A stretch of 64,000 bases of DNA from Bacillus pseudomycoides DSM 12442 (GTDB lineage Bacteria; Bacillota; Bacilli; Bacillales; Bacillaceae_G): contig NZ_CM000745.1 in assembly GCF_000161455.1 (NCBI RefSeq), positions 1,278,063 through 1,342,062 of the forward strand, written 5' to 3'. The position numbers and the translations under genes are program-made. Position 1 is the stretch's first letter. Each line of letters opens with the position of its first letter. Below are positions 41,815-50,123 of the stretch, piece after piece. Under the pieces are notes generated by a model, which saw nothing but the letters and a program-made list of their open reading frames with translations, made no database searches and was not told where the DNA came from.

Positions 41815-43437
41815 ATGAGTTATGACAAAGTGTGGGCAAACAATGAAAAGTTAAATGCTACAGAGAAAAAGAAATTAGAAAAAGATGGCTTAGAAATCTT
41901 TAAAGCTATTCCGTATTATGCTGAAAATGGATTTGATTCTATTCCGAAAGAAGAGTGGGATTCATTTAAGTGGGCGGGGTTATATTTACAACGTCCAAAA
42001 GAGGCAGGGTATTTTATGATGCGCGTTAATATTCCTTCTGGTATTTTAACGAATGAACAAGTGGAGGTATTGGCTTCAATTGCGGAAGATTATGGTCGTG
42101 ATGTTCTTGATATTACTACAAGACAGGCGATTCAATTCCATTGGCTTGAAATTGGTCAAATACCAGATATTTTTAACCGCTTAGAAAAAGTAGGATTATC
42201 ATCAGCGGGAGCTTGTGGTGATATTACAAGAAATATTATTGGGAACCCCCTTGCTGGTATTGATGGTGATGAACTATTTGATACAGCACCAATTGTAAAA
42301 GAGGTATATGATTTCTTTCAACATAATGAAGAATTTTCAAACTTACCTCGAAAGTTTAAAATGTCGATCAGTACAAACGTATATAATGCAGCAAATGCTG
42401 AAATTAACTGTGCTGCCTTCATTCCGGCTACAAAAGAGATTGATGGAAAAACGGTGGAGGGATTTCATTTACGAGTAGGCGGGGGGTTATCTGCCCGTCC
42501 GTATTTAGCACAAGAACTAGATTTATTCATACTTCCTGGGCAAGTGAAAACAGTTGCGATTGCAATTGCTACTGTTTTCCGTGATTTTGGATATCGTGAA
42601 AAACGACATTTGGCACGTTTGAAATTCTTAGTTGCGGATTGGGGACCGGAAAAATTCAAAGAAAAATTATTAGAATATACAGGACATTTACATGATAAGG
42701 GGAAGGGTGCTTTAAAAGGATGGAATGCTGGATATTTCTACGGTGTTCATAAGCAAAAACAAGGGGATTTATCATACGTTGGTTTTAACGTACCGGTTGG
42801 TCGCTTACACTCTGAGGAGTTCTTTGAAATTGCTAGAATTGCGAAACAGTACGGAAATGGTGAAATTCGTACATGTAACTCACAAAACCTCATTATTCCG
42901 AATGTTCCGAAAGGTAATGTAGAAGGACTGTTAAAAGAACCTTTATTTGAATCTATTTCTGCAAGTCCAAAATCTTTCATCGGATATGCGGTATCATGCA
43001 CAGGTATTGAGTATTGTAACCTTGCATTAGTAGAAACGAAAGAAAGACTACGTAATATTGCAGATTATTTAGATACACAGTTTGCTTTAGATGTTCCGGT
43101 TCGTATTCATATGGTAGGATGTCCAAATTCATGTGGACAAAGACAAATTGCGGACATTGGTTTGCAAGGGGTGAAATTGAAAACGAAAGAAAAAGGAATT
43201 GTTGAAGCATTTGAAATTTATGTAGGTGGTACGTTATTAGATGGTGGTGTCTATAATCAAAAATTAAAAGGAAAGATTGATGGAGAAGACCTTCCCAATG
43301 TTCTTGTATCGTTTTTAACATATTTTAAAGAACATAAACTGCCAGCTGAAACATTTTATGAGTTTGTAGGACGCGTTGGTATAGAAGATTTACAAGGGGC
43401 CTTAAATCATATTTTAGAAGAAGTGATTGCATCTTAG
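41815..43437 (+). CDS. Ferredoxin-type sulfite (nitrite/sulfite) reductase
   Basis: 540 residues, siroheme and [4Fe-4S] enzyme. The cluster ligands are C395-x5-C401 and C436-x3-C440 (CTGIEYC, CPNSCGQRQ); DITTRQAIQFHWL and GACGDITRNIIGNPLAG are half-repeat signatures. Context among sat, cysC, cysH and siroheme genes indicates sulfite reduction to sulfide rather than nitrite reduction. The electron donor is probably ferredoxin or flavodoxin, as no CysJ is encoded nearby. Confidence 0.88.
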   Translation: MSYDKVWANNEKLNATEKKKLEKDGLEIFKAIPYYAENGFDSIPKEEWDSFKWAGLYLQRPKEAGYFMMRVNIPSGILTNEQVEVLASIAEDYGRDVLDITTRQAIQFHWLEIGQIPDIFNRLEKVGLSSAGACGDITRNIIGNPLAGIDGDELFDTAPIVKEVYDFFQHNEEFSNLPRKFKMSISTNVYNAANAEINCAAFIPATKEIDGKTVEGFHLRVGGGLSARPYLAQELDLFILPGQVKTVAIAIATVFRDFGYREKRHLARLKFLVADWGPEKFKEKLLEYTGHLHDKGKGALKGWNAGYFYGVHKQKQGDLSYVGFNVPVGRLHSEEFFEIARIAKQYGNGEIRTCNSQNLIIPNVPKGNVEGLLKEPLFESISASPKSFIGYAVSCTGIEYCNLALVETKERLRNIADYLDTQFALDVPVRIHMVGCPNSCGQRQIADIGLQGVKLKTKEKGIVEAFEIYVGGTLLDGGVYNQKLKGKIDGEDLPNVLVSFLTYFKEHKLPAETFYEFVGRVGIEDLQGALNHILEEVIAS

Positions 43438-43448
43438 GAGGGAGCAAT

Positions 43449-43661
43449 ATGGATTTGTATCGTTTTGAAGCAGTATTGGCAAATGGTGTTGTTCCTGTAG
43501 TGGTTGTTGCGCAAAGTGAAGAACAGGCTTTTAAACTTGTGGAAGTAGAATTAGAGAAGTATTTTTTACCGCTTCCAGAAGTGAAGGAAATCTCTCTATA
43601 TGAAAAGAAGAAGATTCGAAAAGGTGCAGCATTTGTCATTCATGAGCAGGAGACAGTGTAA
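43449..43661 (+). CDS. DUF3906-like small protein
   Basis: 70 residues, MDLYRFEAVLANGVVPVVVV..., a small alpha/beta protein without cysteines. It follows the sulfite reductase by 11 bases in the same operon (GGAGGGAGC before the ATG). I recall such proteins as DUF3906 in sulfur clusters; function unknown. Confidence 0.7.
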   Translation: MDLYRFEAVLANGVVPVVVVAQSEEQAFKLVEVELEKYFLPLPEVKEISLYEKKKIRKGAAFVIHEQETV

Positions 43662-43664
43662 TAC

Positions 43665-43745
43665 AAATTGAAAAACCGATATCAAACCTTTCTTTTTAGG
43701 TGGGAGAGAGCATTCGACCATGCCTAGCAGCGGTCAGCTCCTCTT
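43665..43745 (+). repeat. 81-bp repeat, copy 1 (flanks siroheme genes)
   Basis: Contains AAACCTTTCTTTTTAGGTGG, GAGAGAGCATTCGACCATGC and AGCGGTCAG. It recurs at 46057-46137 with roughly 85% identity. It lies directly after the DUF3906-like gene. Confidence 0.7.
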
Positions 43746-43910
43746 CTTGCCTCATGTCGAGTGAAAACAAAGAGAGAAAACGAGTGCGGGTCACCTCTTG
43801 TTCTTTATAGCAGTGATTTATATGTTGGAAAATCAAAATGGATTTATATAGTAACTTCTATTCGTAATAGGGATGGAAGTTTCACCTTATAGTAGAAATG
43901 AGGAGAGATG

Positions 43911-44687
43911 ATGGGAAAAGTATATATCGTTGGTGCGGGGCCGGGAGATCCAGAGTTAATTTCTGTAAAAGGGGTAAAGTGTATCGAACGAGCGGATGTC
44001 ATTTTATATGATCGTCTTGTAAATAAGGAATTACTTTCTTATGCAAAGTCAGATGCAGACTTAATATATTGTGGGAAGCTACCAAACTATCACACCATGA
44101 AACAAGAAACGATTCATGCTTTTCTTGTTAAATATGCGAAAAAAGGAAAAATTGTAACCCGTTTAAAAGGTGGAGATCCATTTGTATTCGGAAGAGGTGG
44201 TGAAGAAGCGGAAGCGTTAGCAAAGCATGGTATTCTGTTTGAAATTGTACCTGGTATTACAGCTGGGATTGCTGCTTCAGCATATGCTGGTATTCCTGTT
44301 ACACATCGGGACGCGAGCGCAAGTTTCGCTGTTGTGACAGGGCATCGGAAAGAGGGGGCTGGAGAAGAAGTGAAGTGGGAAAGCTTAGCGAAAGGTGTTG
44401 ACACGCTTGCTGTTTATATGGGAGTAAGCAATCTTCCTTATATATGTGAACAGCTTTTGAAACATGGAAAAGGAGAAGATACGCCAGTTGCTATTGTGGA
44501 GTGGGGAACTACATCATCTCAGCGAACCATTACAGGAACGTTAGGAACAATTGTAACGATTGCTGGAAAAGAGCGGATTCAAAATCCGAGTATGATTGTG
44601 ATTGGAGAAGTTGTTCGTTTTCGTGAAAAAATTCATTGGTTTGAACGCCAGGCTGACATTACGTATCCAGTAAGCGGAGTGTTATAA
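43911..44687 (+). CDS. Uroporphyrinogen-III C-methyltransferase (SumT/CobA)
   Basis: 258 residues: KVYIVGAGPGDPELISVKG, DVILYDRLVN, RLKGGDPFVFGRGGEEA and EIVPGITAGIAASAYAGIPV are SUMT signatures. It adds two methyl groups from SAM to make precorrin-2, the first siroheme step. ATG 43911 is 5 nt from AGGAG and preferred to ATG 43908. Confidence 0.93.
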   Translation: MGKVYIVGAGPGDPELISVKGVKCIERADVILYDRLVNKELLSYAKSDADLIYCGKLPNYHTMKQETIHAFLVKYAKKGKIVTRLKGGDPFVFGRGGEEAEALAKHGILFEIVPGITAGIAASAYAGIPVTHRDASASFAVVTGHRKEGAGEEVKWESLAKGVDTLAVYMGVSNLPYICEQLLKHGKGEDTPVAIVEWGTTSSQRTITGTLGTIVTIAGKERIQNPSMIVIGEVVRFREKIHWFERQADITYPVSGVL

Positions 44688-44688
44688 A

Positions 44689-45441
44689 ATGAAAGCTGTG
44701 TTATATATATGCCATGGAAGTAGGTTGCGAGAGGCGAAAGAGGAAGCGATAGACTTTGTTTCTTCTTGTATGAATCGTGTATCAGCTCCTATTCAAGAGC
44801 TATGTTTTTTAGAGTTAGCAAAGCCTTTTATTTCAGAAGGCTTTGCTGCTTGCGTAAGAAGAGGCGCAACAGAAATTGTTGTTGTTCCGGTCTTTTTATT
44901 AGCAGCAGGGCATGTGAAAGAAGATATCCCAAATGAGTTAAAAAAAATGAAAAATAAATATCCTCACATTGTAATGACTTACGGGAATCCGTTTGGTGTT
45001 TCGGAATCACTCGTATCGGCTGCGTATAAGGGAAGTGGCATTAAAGAGTATGAAAATGAAGTGACCCTATTGCTTGTTGCAAGGGGCAGTAGTGATCCTG
45101 AGACGTTACAAGGTATTAAGCGTATTGCTTTTTTGTTTGAACAAGAAGAGAAAGTTGGAAAGGTAGAAGTATGTTATTTAGCTGCAGCGGAGCCGCGATT
45201 TGAGGAAAAGTTAAAAGCAGTTGTAAACCGAGCTAATGAGAACATCGTTGTTCTTCCTTACCTACTATTTACAGGATTGTTAATGAAACATATTGAACGA
45301 GAGGTTCGCAATTATAGTTATTCGAGTATACATGTATGTCCCTATTTGGGGAAAAATCATGTATTTCAAGAAATGTTGATTCAGAAAACGGAAGAAATTT
45401 TAAGGGGAGATGAGCGTGTACCCACTTACAGTTCGAATTAG
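44689..45441 (+). CDS. sirB: Sirohydrochlorin ferrochelatase (SirB/CbiX)
   Basis: 250 residues with two similar halves, each opening with a strand and active-site motif: AVLYICHGSRLREAKEEA with the metal His, and LLLVARGSSDPETLQGI. It inserts Fe2+ in sirohydrochlorin. It starts one base after the methyltransferase stop and overlaps sirC. Confidence 0.88.
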   Translation: MKAVLYICHGSRLREAKEEAIDFVSSCMNRVSAPIQELCFLELAKPFISEGFAACVRRGATEIVVVPVFLLAAGHVKEDIPNELKKMKNKYPHIVMTYGNPFGVSESLVSAAYKGSGIKEYENEVTLLLVARGSSDPETLQGIKRIAFLFEQEEKVGKVEVCYLAAAEPRFEEKLKAVVNRANENIVVLPYLLFTGLLMKHIEREVRNYSYSSIHVCPYLGKNHVFQEMLIQKTEEILRGDERVPTYSSN

Positions 45442-46033
45442 AAATAAACGAGTTGTTGTCATTGGTGGTGGCCGAGTGGCATCATTTAAAATCGCGCCTT
45501 TACTAAAAGAAGGAGCGAATATAGTAGTAGTGAGTCGTGGTTTAGATAAGAGTTTAATGAAGCTTGTAGAATCAAAGAAAATTCACTGGTTTCAAAAAGA
45601 CTATGAAAAAAGTGATCTAGAAGATGCATTTTTAGTAGTAGCAGCTACAAGTGATGCAATATTAAATGAGCATATTGCACAAGATGCATCATTAAACCAG
45701 CTTGTGAATGTGATTACTAATCCTGAAAGTGGAAATGTTCATTTTCCAGCAACTATGCATAGAGGAAAGCTCAATGTTGCCGTTTCTACTGGAGGTGCAA
45801 GTCCAAAACTTGCGAAAAAAATTCGGGATGATATTGCGATGAAATATGATGAGACATATGAAGACTATCTTGATTTCTTATATGAAGTAAGGATGAAGGT
45901 GAAACAATTACGACTAGAAAAAAGACAACAGAATATTTTATTGCAAGAAGTGTTGAAGCTTGAGTATATTCGAAACCAGCAGAAAAGAGGAAGGTTTTTA
46001 CAAGAGTTAGCTGAAAGAGTATGTGTAGAATAG
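45416..46033 (+). CDS. sirC: Precorrin-2 dehydrogenase (SirC / CysG N-terminal type)
   Basis: 205 residues: YPLTVRIRNKRVVVIGGGRV with a Rossmann loop, then VAATSDAILNEHIAQDA and GNVHFPATMHRGKLNVAVST. It oxidises precorrin-2 to sirohydrochlorin. GTG 45416 is chosen because AAGGGGAG abuts the in-frame ATG 45410. Together with the two previous genes it forms a complete siroheme branch for the sulfite reductase. Confidence 0.9.
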   Translation: MYPLTVRIRNKRVVVIGGGRVASFKIAPLLKEGANIVVVSRGLDKSLMKLVESKKIHWFQKDYEKSDLEDAFLVVAATSDAILNEHIAQDASLNQLVNVITNPESGNVHFPATMHRGKLNVAVSTGGASPKLAKKIRDDIAMKYDETYEDYLDFLYEVRMKVKQLRLEKRQQNILLQEVLKLEYIRNQQKRGRFLQELAERVCVE

Positions 46034-46056
46034 AATACACGTATTGCTTAAAATAT

Positions 46057-46137
46057 AAATTGAAAAACTGAGATAAACCTTTCTTTTTAGGTGGAAGAGA
46101 GCATCCGGCCATGCGTAGAAGCGGTCAGATCCTTTTA
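46057..46137 (+). repeat. 81-bp repeat, copy 2
   Basis: AAACCTTTCTTTTTAGGTGG, AAGAGAGCATCCGGCCATGC and AGCGGTCAG match the copy at 43665. It lies just after sirC and before the Trp T-box promoter. Confidence 0.7.
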
Positions 46138-46162
46138 TATAGCCGGACAAATTAAATTCCTC

Positions 46163-46191
46163 TTTACAAATATAGCAATCTACTCTATAAT
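46163..46191 (+). promoter_or_regulatory. Sigma-A promoter of the Trp T-box unit
   Basis: TTTACA (46163-46168), 17 bp, TATAAT (46186-46191). Confidence 0.8.
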
Positions 46192-46204
46192 CACAAGTAA
46201 CTTC

Positions 46205-46488
46205 AATAGATGAAATCGATGAGCAAGAAGAGTACGTATATTTGATGCGTTCAGAGAGCTGGGATAAGGTGTGAGCCTGGTACGATAAAATATACAGAAT
46301 GGGCTTGCGAGAGGTATGCTGAACTATTTAGTAGGCACCCCGGGTTCCGCCGTTACAAGGATAGGGTATCGGAATTTTTCCTGTACCTGAACAAGTGGGA
46401 TTGTTTAATCCAATCGAGGTGGTACCACGGTATTATTACATATATCGTCCTCTACATGCATAGTAGCGTGTAGGGGGCTTTTTTATTT
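46205..46488 (+). ncRNA. T-box leader, tryptophan specifier (TGG)
   Basis: The T-box core GAGGTGGTACCACGG lies at 46416-46430. The specifier TGG (46300-46302) in CAGAA-TGG-GCTTGCGAG has the same nine-base distance to GAG as in the two Ile T-boxes of this window. The terminator CCTCTACA / TGTAGGGG with T6 is at 46450-46486. Uncharged tRNA-Trp should induce the symporter gene. Confidence 0.9.
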
Positions 46489-46566
46489 TCTAAAGGAGGT
46501 GTGCGAGTATGAAATGAAAGTGTATAATTAAGAAAAGCGGAAATGTTCAGAAAAGGAGAATTTACA

Positions 46567-47925
46567 ATGAAAGAAACACAGCAATGGACATCGAAAATAG
46601 GTTTTGTACTCGCAGCAGCCGGAGCCGCAGTAGGACTTGGAGCGATATGGAAGTTTCCGTACGTTGCAGGTAATGGCGGAGGGGGAGCGTTTTTTCTAGT
46701 CTTCTTATTATTAACTTTATTTATTGGTATGCCTCTTCTTTTAGCAGAGTTTGTTATTGGTCGTAGTACACAAAAAGAAGCGGTTACTGCATATAAATTG
46801 TTAGTACCAAATAGTAAATTATATCCATGGATTGGTCGTATGGGTGTTGTCACTTGTTTTAGTGTATTATCCTTTTATAGCGTCGTAGGTGGATGGATTT
46901 TATTATATTTATATTATAGTGTGACAGGAAGCTTTTGGAGTGGGGCAGTTGAATATGGAAAATTGTTTGAACAAACAATTTCGAATCCTGCTAGCGCAGT
47001 AGGTGCTCAGTTAATCTTTATGCTTTGTACTATTTTTGTTGTAAGTAAAGGTGTAGAAAAAGGAATCGAAAAGGCAAGTAAGTATATGATGCCGCTATTA
47101 TTTATTTTGTTTATTGCTATTATTATTCGTGCTCTTACACTTGATGGTGCATGGGCTGGTGTAGAGTTTTTCTTAAAACCGGATTTTTCAAAGCTAACAG
47201 CCGATACGATTTTATATGCGATGGGACAATCTTTCTTTTCACTAACAGTAGGTGCTTCGGTAATGGTAACATACAGCTCATACTTAAAGAAAGAGGAGCA
47301 TTTAGCGAAATCAGCAACATCAATTGTAAGCTTAACGATTTTTATTACAGTGCTTGCGGGACTAGCAATTTTCCCGGCGATTTTCGCATTAGGGGTTAAA
47401 CCGACAGAAGGACCAGGTTTATTGTTCATTATTCTTCCAGCTGTATTTGCGAAAATACCATTCGGACAATTTTTCTTTATTATGTTTTTAATTTTATTCT
47501 TCTTTGCAACCTTAACTTCTGCAATCTCGATGCTTGAAATTGTTGTTGCATCTGTAGCGAAAGATAATGAGAAAAAACGTCCTTCGGCATCATTTGTTAT
47601 TGGATTACTAATTTTTGCGGTTGGAATTCCATCTGCACTATCATTTGGAATTATGAGTGATGTAAAAGTTTTCGGAAAAACATTTTTTGACTTAGTGGAC
47701 TTTACGGTAAGTAATGTATTGCTGCCGTTAGGGGTACTAGCAATTTCATTGTTTGTACCGAATAAAATGAGTAAAGATTTACTAATGAAAGAATTAGAAG
47801 TTATAGAAACAAAGGGAAAAACATTATTTAACATTTGGTTTTTCTTACTACGTTATATAATTCCAATTACAGTAGTAATCGTATTTTTAAATGCAATTGG
47901 TATATTTAAGATGTTTGCAAAATAA
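46567..47925 (+). CDS. Sodium:neurotransmitter symporter family transporter, probable tryptophan uptake
   Basis: 452 residues, LeuT-fold NSS transporter with 11-12 helices. The unwound helix 1 Na+/substrate region is VGLGAIWKFPYVAGNGGGGA (about residues 24-43). AAAAGGAG precedes ATG 46567; the in-frame ATG 46543 lies before that site. NSS proteins carry amino acids with Na+. The substrate call rests on the Trp T-box; related bacterial NSS proteins such as TnaT carry tryptophan. Confidence 0.85.
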   Translation: MKETQQWTSKIGFVLAAAGAAVGLGAIWKFPYVAGNGGGGAFFLVFLLLTLFIGMPLLLAEFVIGRSTQKEAVTAYKLLVPNSKLYPWIGRMGVVTCFSVLSFYSVVGGWILLYLYYSVTGSFWSGAVEYGKLFEQTISNPASAVGAQLIFMLCTIFVVSKGVEKGIEKASKYMMPLLFILFIAIIIRALTLDGAWAGVEFFLKPDFSKLTADTILYAMGQSFFSLTVGASVMVTYSSYLKKEEHLAKSATSIVSLTIFITVLAGLAIFPAIFALGVKPTEGPGLLFIILPAVFAKIPFGQFFFIMFLILFFFATLTSAISMLEIVVASVAKDNEKKRPSASFVIGLLIFAVGIPSALSFGIMSDVKVFGKTFFDLVDFTVSNVLLPLGVLAISLFVPNKMSKDLLMKELEVIETKGKTLFNIWFFLLRYIIPITVVIVFLNAIGIFKMFAK

Positions 47926-47957
47926 AAAGGCGAGGGGAGATTCCCCTGCCTTTTTTA
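47924..47957 (+). terminator. Terminator of the NSS gene
   Basis: AAAAAGGCGAGGGGA / TCCCCTGCCTTTTTT stem, loop GAT, T tail. A deleted bcr1-like repeat starts in the T-rich tail. Confidence 0.85.
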
Positions 47958-47958
47958 T

Positions 47959-48013
47959 TTTATCCCGCTATTCACGGACAGTAATACTCTCGCTGATTAA
48001 AGTTTCAATTTAT
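47959..48013 (+). repeat. bcr1-like repeat, internally deleted (55 bp)
   Basis: TTTATCCCGCTATTCACGGA at the left and CTGATTAAAGTTTCAATTTAT at the right, with TTTAT at both ends and the middle lost. Its right TTTAT supplies the stop codon of the leftward gene at 48010. Confidence 0.75.
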
Positions 48014-48174
48014 TGTGATGCAGATGTTTTTAATAAACGAGTATATGTTTTATAAGCTGTAGCAATTGATATAACGGAACCAATTAAAAATAGGATCGCA
48101 CTACCAAGCGTAAATAATCGGCCAACATATGTTTCTTGGGCTTCTTGTAGTTCTGCTTGTTGTTCTGTATTCAT
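48010..48174 (-). CDS. Small membrane protein, unknown
   Basis: 54 residues, MNTEQQAELQEAQETYVGRL then one membrane helix (about 20-42, TLGSAILFLIGSVISIATAY) and a short basic tail. GGGGGGAT precedes ATG 48174; the upstream in-frame start is not needed. Its TAA stop lies within the TTTAT end of the bcr1-like remnant. Confidence 0.6.
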   Translation of the reverse strand: MNTEQQAELQEAQETYVGRLFTLGSAILFLIGSVISIATAYKTYTRLLKTSASQ

Positions 48175-48227
48175 GTGTATCCCCCCTAGATGAATAGGCA
48201 TTTTGTTTTAGTTTATGTAAAATGCCT

Positions 48228-48278
48228 ATAAAGTGTTAAAAATAATTTTGGGGACAAAACCATTGCTTTCGGGATAAA
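48228..48278 (-). repeat. Degenerate, deleted bcr1-like repeat (minus orientation)
   Basis: Starts ATAAAGTG (48228) and ends CGGGATAAA (48278), the two terminal signatures of a minus-strand copy, with little between. It abuts the left side of the hairpin at 48279-48308. Confidence 0.45.
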
Positions 48279-48315
48279 TAGAAGACTCGGTATGTACCGA
48301 GTCTTCTATTTATCC
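48272..48315. terminator. 21-bp perfect inverted repeat: bidirectional terminator flanked by repeat ends
   Basis: GAAGACTCGGTA-TG-TACCGAGTCTTC is the core; the symmetry extends outward through TAGA.../...TCTA and GGATAAA / TTTATCC to 21 bp per arm with a 2-nt loop. The outer bases on both sides are bcr1-like ends. Confidence 0.75.
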
Positions 48316-48384
48316 GCCAGTAAAACCCATGCCTCAAAATTTCCACATGCGGAGGAAAAAACAATGATTAAAGTTTCACTTTAT
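48309..48384 (+). repeat. bcr1-like repeat, degenerate (76 bp)
   Basis: Begins TTTATCCGCCAGTAAAAC (48309), keeps GCCTCAAAATTTCCAC, and ends GATTAAAGTTTCACTTTAT (48384). The end overlaps the stop codon of the M23 peptidase gene. Confidence 0.7.
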
Positions 48385-49622
48385 AATCCGATATAACTAG
48401 AAGGATCAACTGCATTTGTTTTACCCACGTTCCATTCGCCAATATGAAGTTCAAAATGTAAATGTTGTCCGAAAGATTGACCGGTGTTTCCCATAAATCC
48501 TAATTGTTGACCTTGTTTTACAGTTTGTCCATTAGATACAGAACGGCTGCTCATATGAGCATATACTGTTGTATAAGTTTTTCCGTTTATACGATGTGAT
48601 AAGTAAACGACGTTTCCATAACTGGATGATAATTCGGAACGAATAACAACACCGTCTGCAGCGGCGATAATTGGAACTGTTCCAGCGGCTGCGATATCAA
48701 TGCCTTTATGATTATCTAGGGAACGAGCGCCGAATCCAGAAGTTTTTGAACCAGCGGCTGGCTTAATAAATCCACCTTTGTTCGTATCTTGCGGTGTTGG
48801 TGCAGATTGTTTTTTTGCGTCCTCTGCCTTGCGTGCCTCTTCAGCTTTACGAGCTTTTTCCGCTCGTTTTTCTTCTTCAATTGCTTTTTGAACCGCTTGT
48901 CGTTGATTTTCTAAAATGCTTTTCGATTCTTCTAATCCCTCAATCTCAGAATCTACTTTGGATACTTTCGTATGTAAATCGTTAATGAGCGCTTGTTGCT
49001 GCTGTTGATTCGCTTGCAATTCTTGTTGCTTATGTTCTAATTTTTGTTTGGATTCCTCTAATTGCTGTTCCTTTTTCTCAACAGCCTCTTTTTCTGCTGT
49101 TACAGCCTCTTGATCACTTGTTTGTTTTTTTACAATATCGGTATCATTATTTAAAATCAAACTTACGGAATATATATTGTCAACAAGATCTGCGATGTTA
49201 TTTGAATTTGTTAACACTTCCGTAATGATATTTGTGCGAGGTTTTTCTTGCATAGATTGCAGTCGTTGTTTAATGACATCTTGACGTGTATCTATGTTGA
49301 TTTGTAATTGCTCAATATGTTTCTTTTTCTCAGCAATGACTTGTTGAGTCTTGCTAATTTCTTTCTTTGTATCATTTAAATCAGCTTCATTTTTATTAAT
49401 AGAAATAGTTAGTTCATCAATCTTTTTTTGTAATTCTTGTATTTCTTTTTCAATTTGTTCTTTCTCTGCTGATTTATTTTGTAAGTCGCTTTGTTGTCCT
49501 TCTAATTCTGATTCAATTGTAGATAATTTATCTTGATTTGTTTCCGCGTGTACTGGTGAAAGTAACGGAGAAACAAAAATAGTTCCTGCTGCTAAAACGC
49601 TGAAAGTTGCAAATTTTTTCAT
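48381..49622 (-). CDS. Secreted M23 family peptidoglycan endopeptidase with coiled-coil N-terminus
   Basis: 413 residues. A signal peptide (MKKFATFSVLAAGTIFVSPL, cleaved near VHA) is followed by a long Glu/Lys/Gln-rich coiled coil (about 30-265), then a LytM domain. Zinc and catalytic residues are visible: HKGID with H305 and D309, VYAHMSS, and HLHFE near residues 387-391. AAAGGAGC precedes the ATG. The layout is like EnvC/PcsB or CwlO-associated hydrolases that are activated by a membrane complex such as FtsEX; the partner is not shown here. Its TAA is contributed by a bcr1-like repeat end. Confidence 0.88.
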   Translation of the reverse strand: MKKFATFSVLAAGTIFVSPLLSPVHAETNQDKLSTIESELEGQQSDLQNKSAEKEQIEKEIQELQKKIDELTISINKNEADLNDTKKEISKTQQVIAEKKKHIEQLQINIDTRQDVIKQRLQSMQEKPRTNIITEVLTNSNNIADLVDNIYSVSLILNNDTDIVKKQTSDQEAVTAEKEAVEKKEQQLEESKQKLEHKQQELQANQQQQQALINDLHTKVSKVDSEIEGLEESKSILENQRQAVQKAIEEEKRAEKARKAEEARKAEDAKKQSAPTPQDTNKGGFIKPAAGSKTSGFGARSLDNHKGIDIAAAGTVPIIAAADGVVIRSELSSSYGNVVYLSHRINGKTYTTVYAHMSSRSVSNGQTVKQGQQLGFMGNTGQSFGQHLHFELHIGEWNVGKTNAVDPSSYIGL

Positions 49623-50119
49623 TGTTGTCTAGCTCCTTTCCCTATGAATGTATATATCATAAGAAGAAGAAGGGTGTCTATTGTTGTAATCATACTGTAA
49701 AGAAAATTTTATAAAATTGCTAAGTATTGTCGGAATTAAGAATATTTTAGGAGAGTTTGTCGTCTAATTGTAAAGTTGAAATTGGTATTAAGAATCGAAT
49801 TTTTTAATTTTAGCAGCACATAAAATGAATAAAAATGATTTCATTTTACACAATAAAGCTTTGTTTTAAAATCTATAAGTGAATAGTGAGGAATCGTTCT
49901 CATGTTAGGTTTTCTGACATGAGTTTTATTTTTGTCAAGAAAATTATTTGTATTCACACAAATTTATTTTGTTGTCAGATTTCATTTTTTGATTTATGAT
50001 TTTTAACAGGGACAAAATGTAGTGAATTGTCGAATAATATGTAATACTCTTAATTTCTTAGTTTCATAGAACAAGAGAAGGGGAGAGTTAATGCATCTAA
50101 GAAGGGGGTTGCAGCAAGT
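49623..50119. other. Divergent region with an orphan terminator and the symporter promoter
   Basis: Nearly 500 bases. CTCATGTTAG / CTGACATGAG (49899-49908 with 49914-49923) followed by TTTTATTTTT is a good rightward terminator with no gene before it, so a short rightward RNA may end there. TTGTCA (49972-49977), 17 bp, TATGAT (49995-50000) is the likely promoter of the symporter gene. I see no further gene. Confidence 0.55.
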
Positions 50120-50123
50120 ATGA
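50091..50123 (+). CDS. Upstream ORF of 10 codons overlapping the symporter start
   Basis: AAGGGGAG at 5 nt precedes ATG 50091; the peptide is MHLRRGLQQV and its TGA overlaps the symporter ATG in ATGA. The arrangement suggests translational coupling; no attenuator hairpin is evident. Confidence 0.4.
   Translation: MHLRRGLQQV

Noticed and set aside
43662..43910. A riboswitch before the siroheme genes
   Set aside because: The gap holds the 81-bp repeat but no cobalamin, SAM or T-box landmarks.
46452..47834. Long minus-strand ORFs antisense to the NSS symporter
   Set aside because: Complementary-strand frames created by codon bias of the transporter gene; no start signals.
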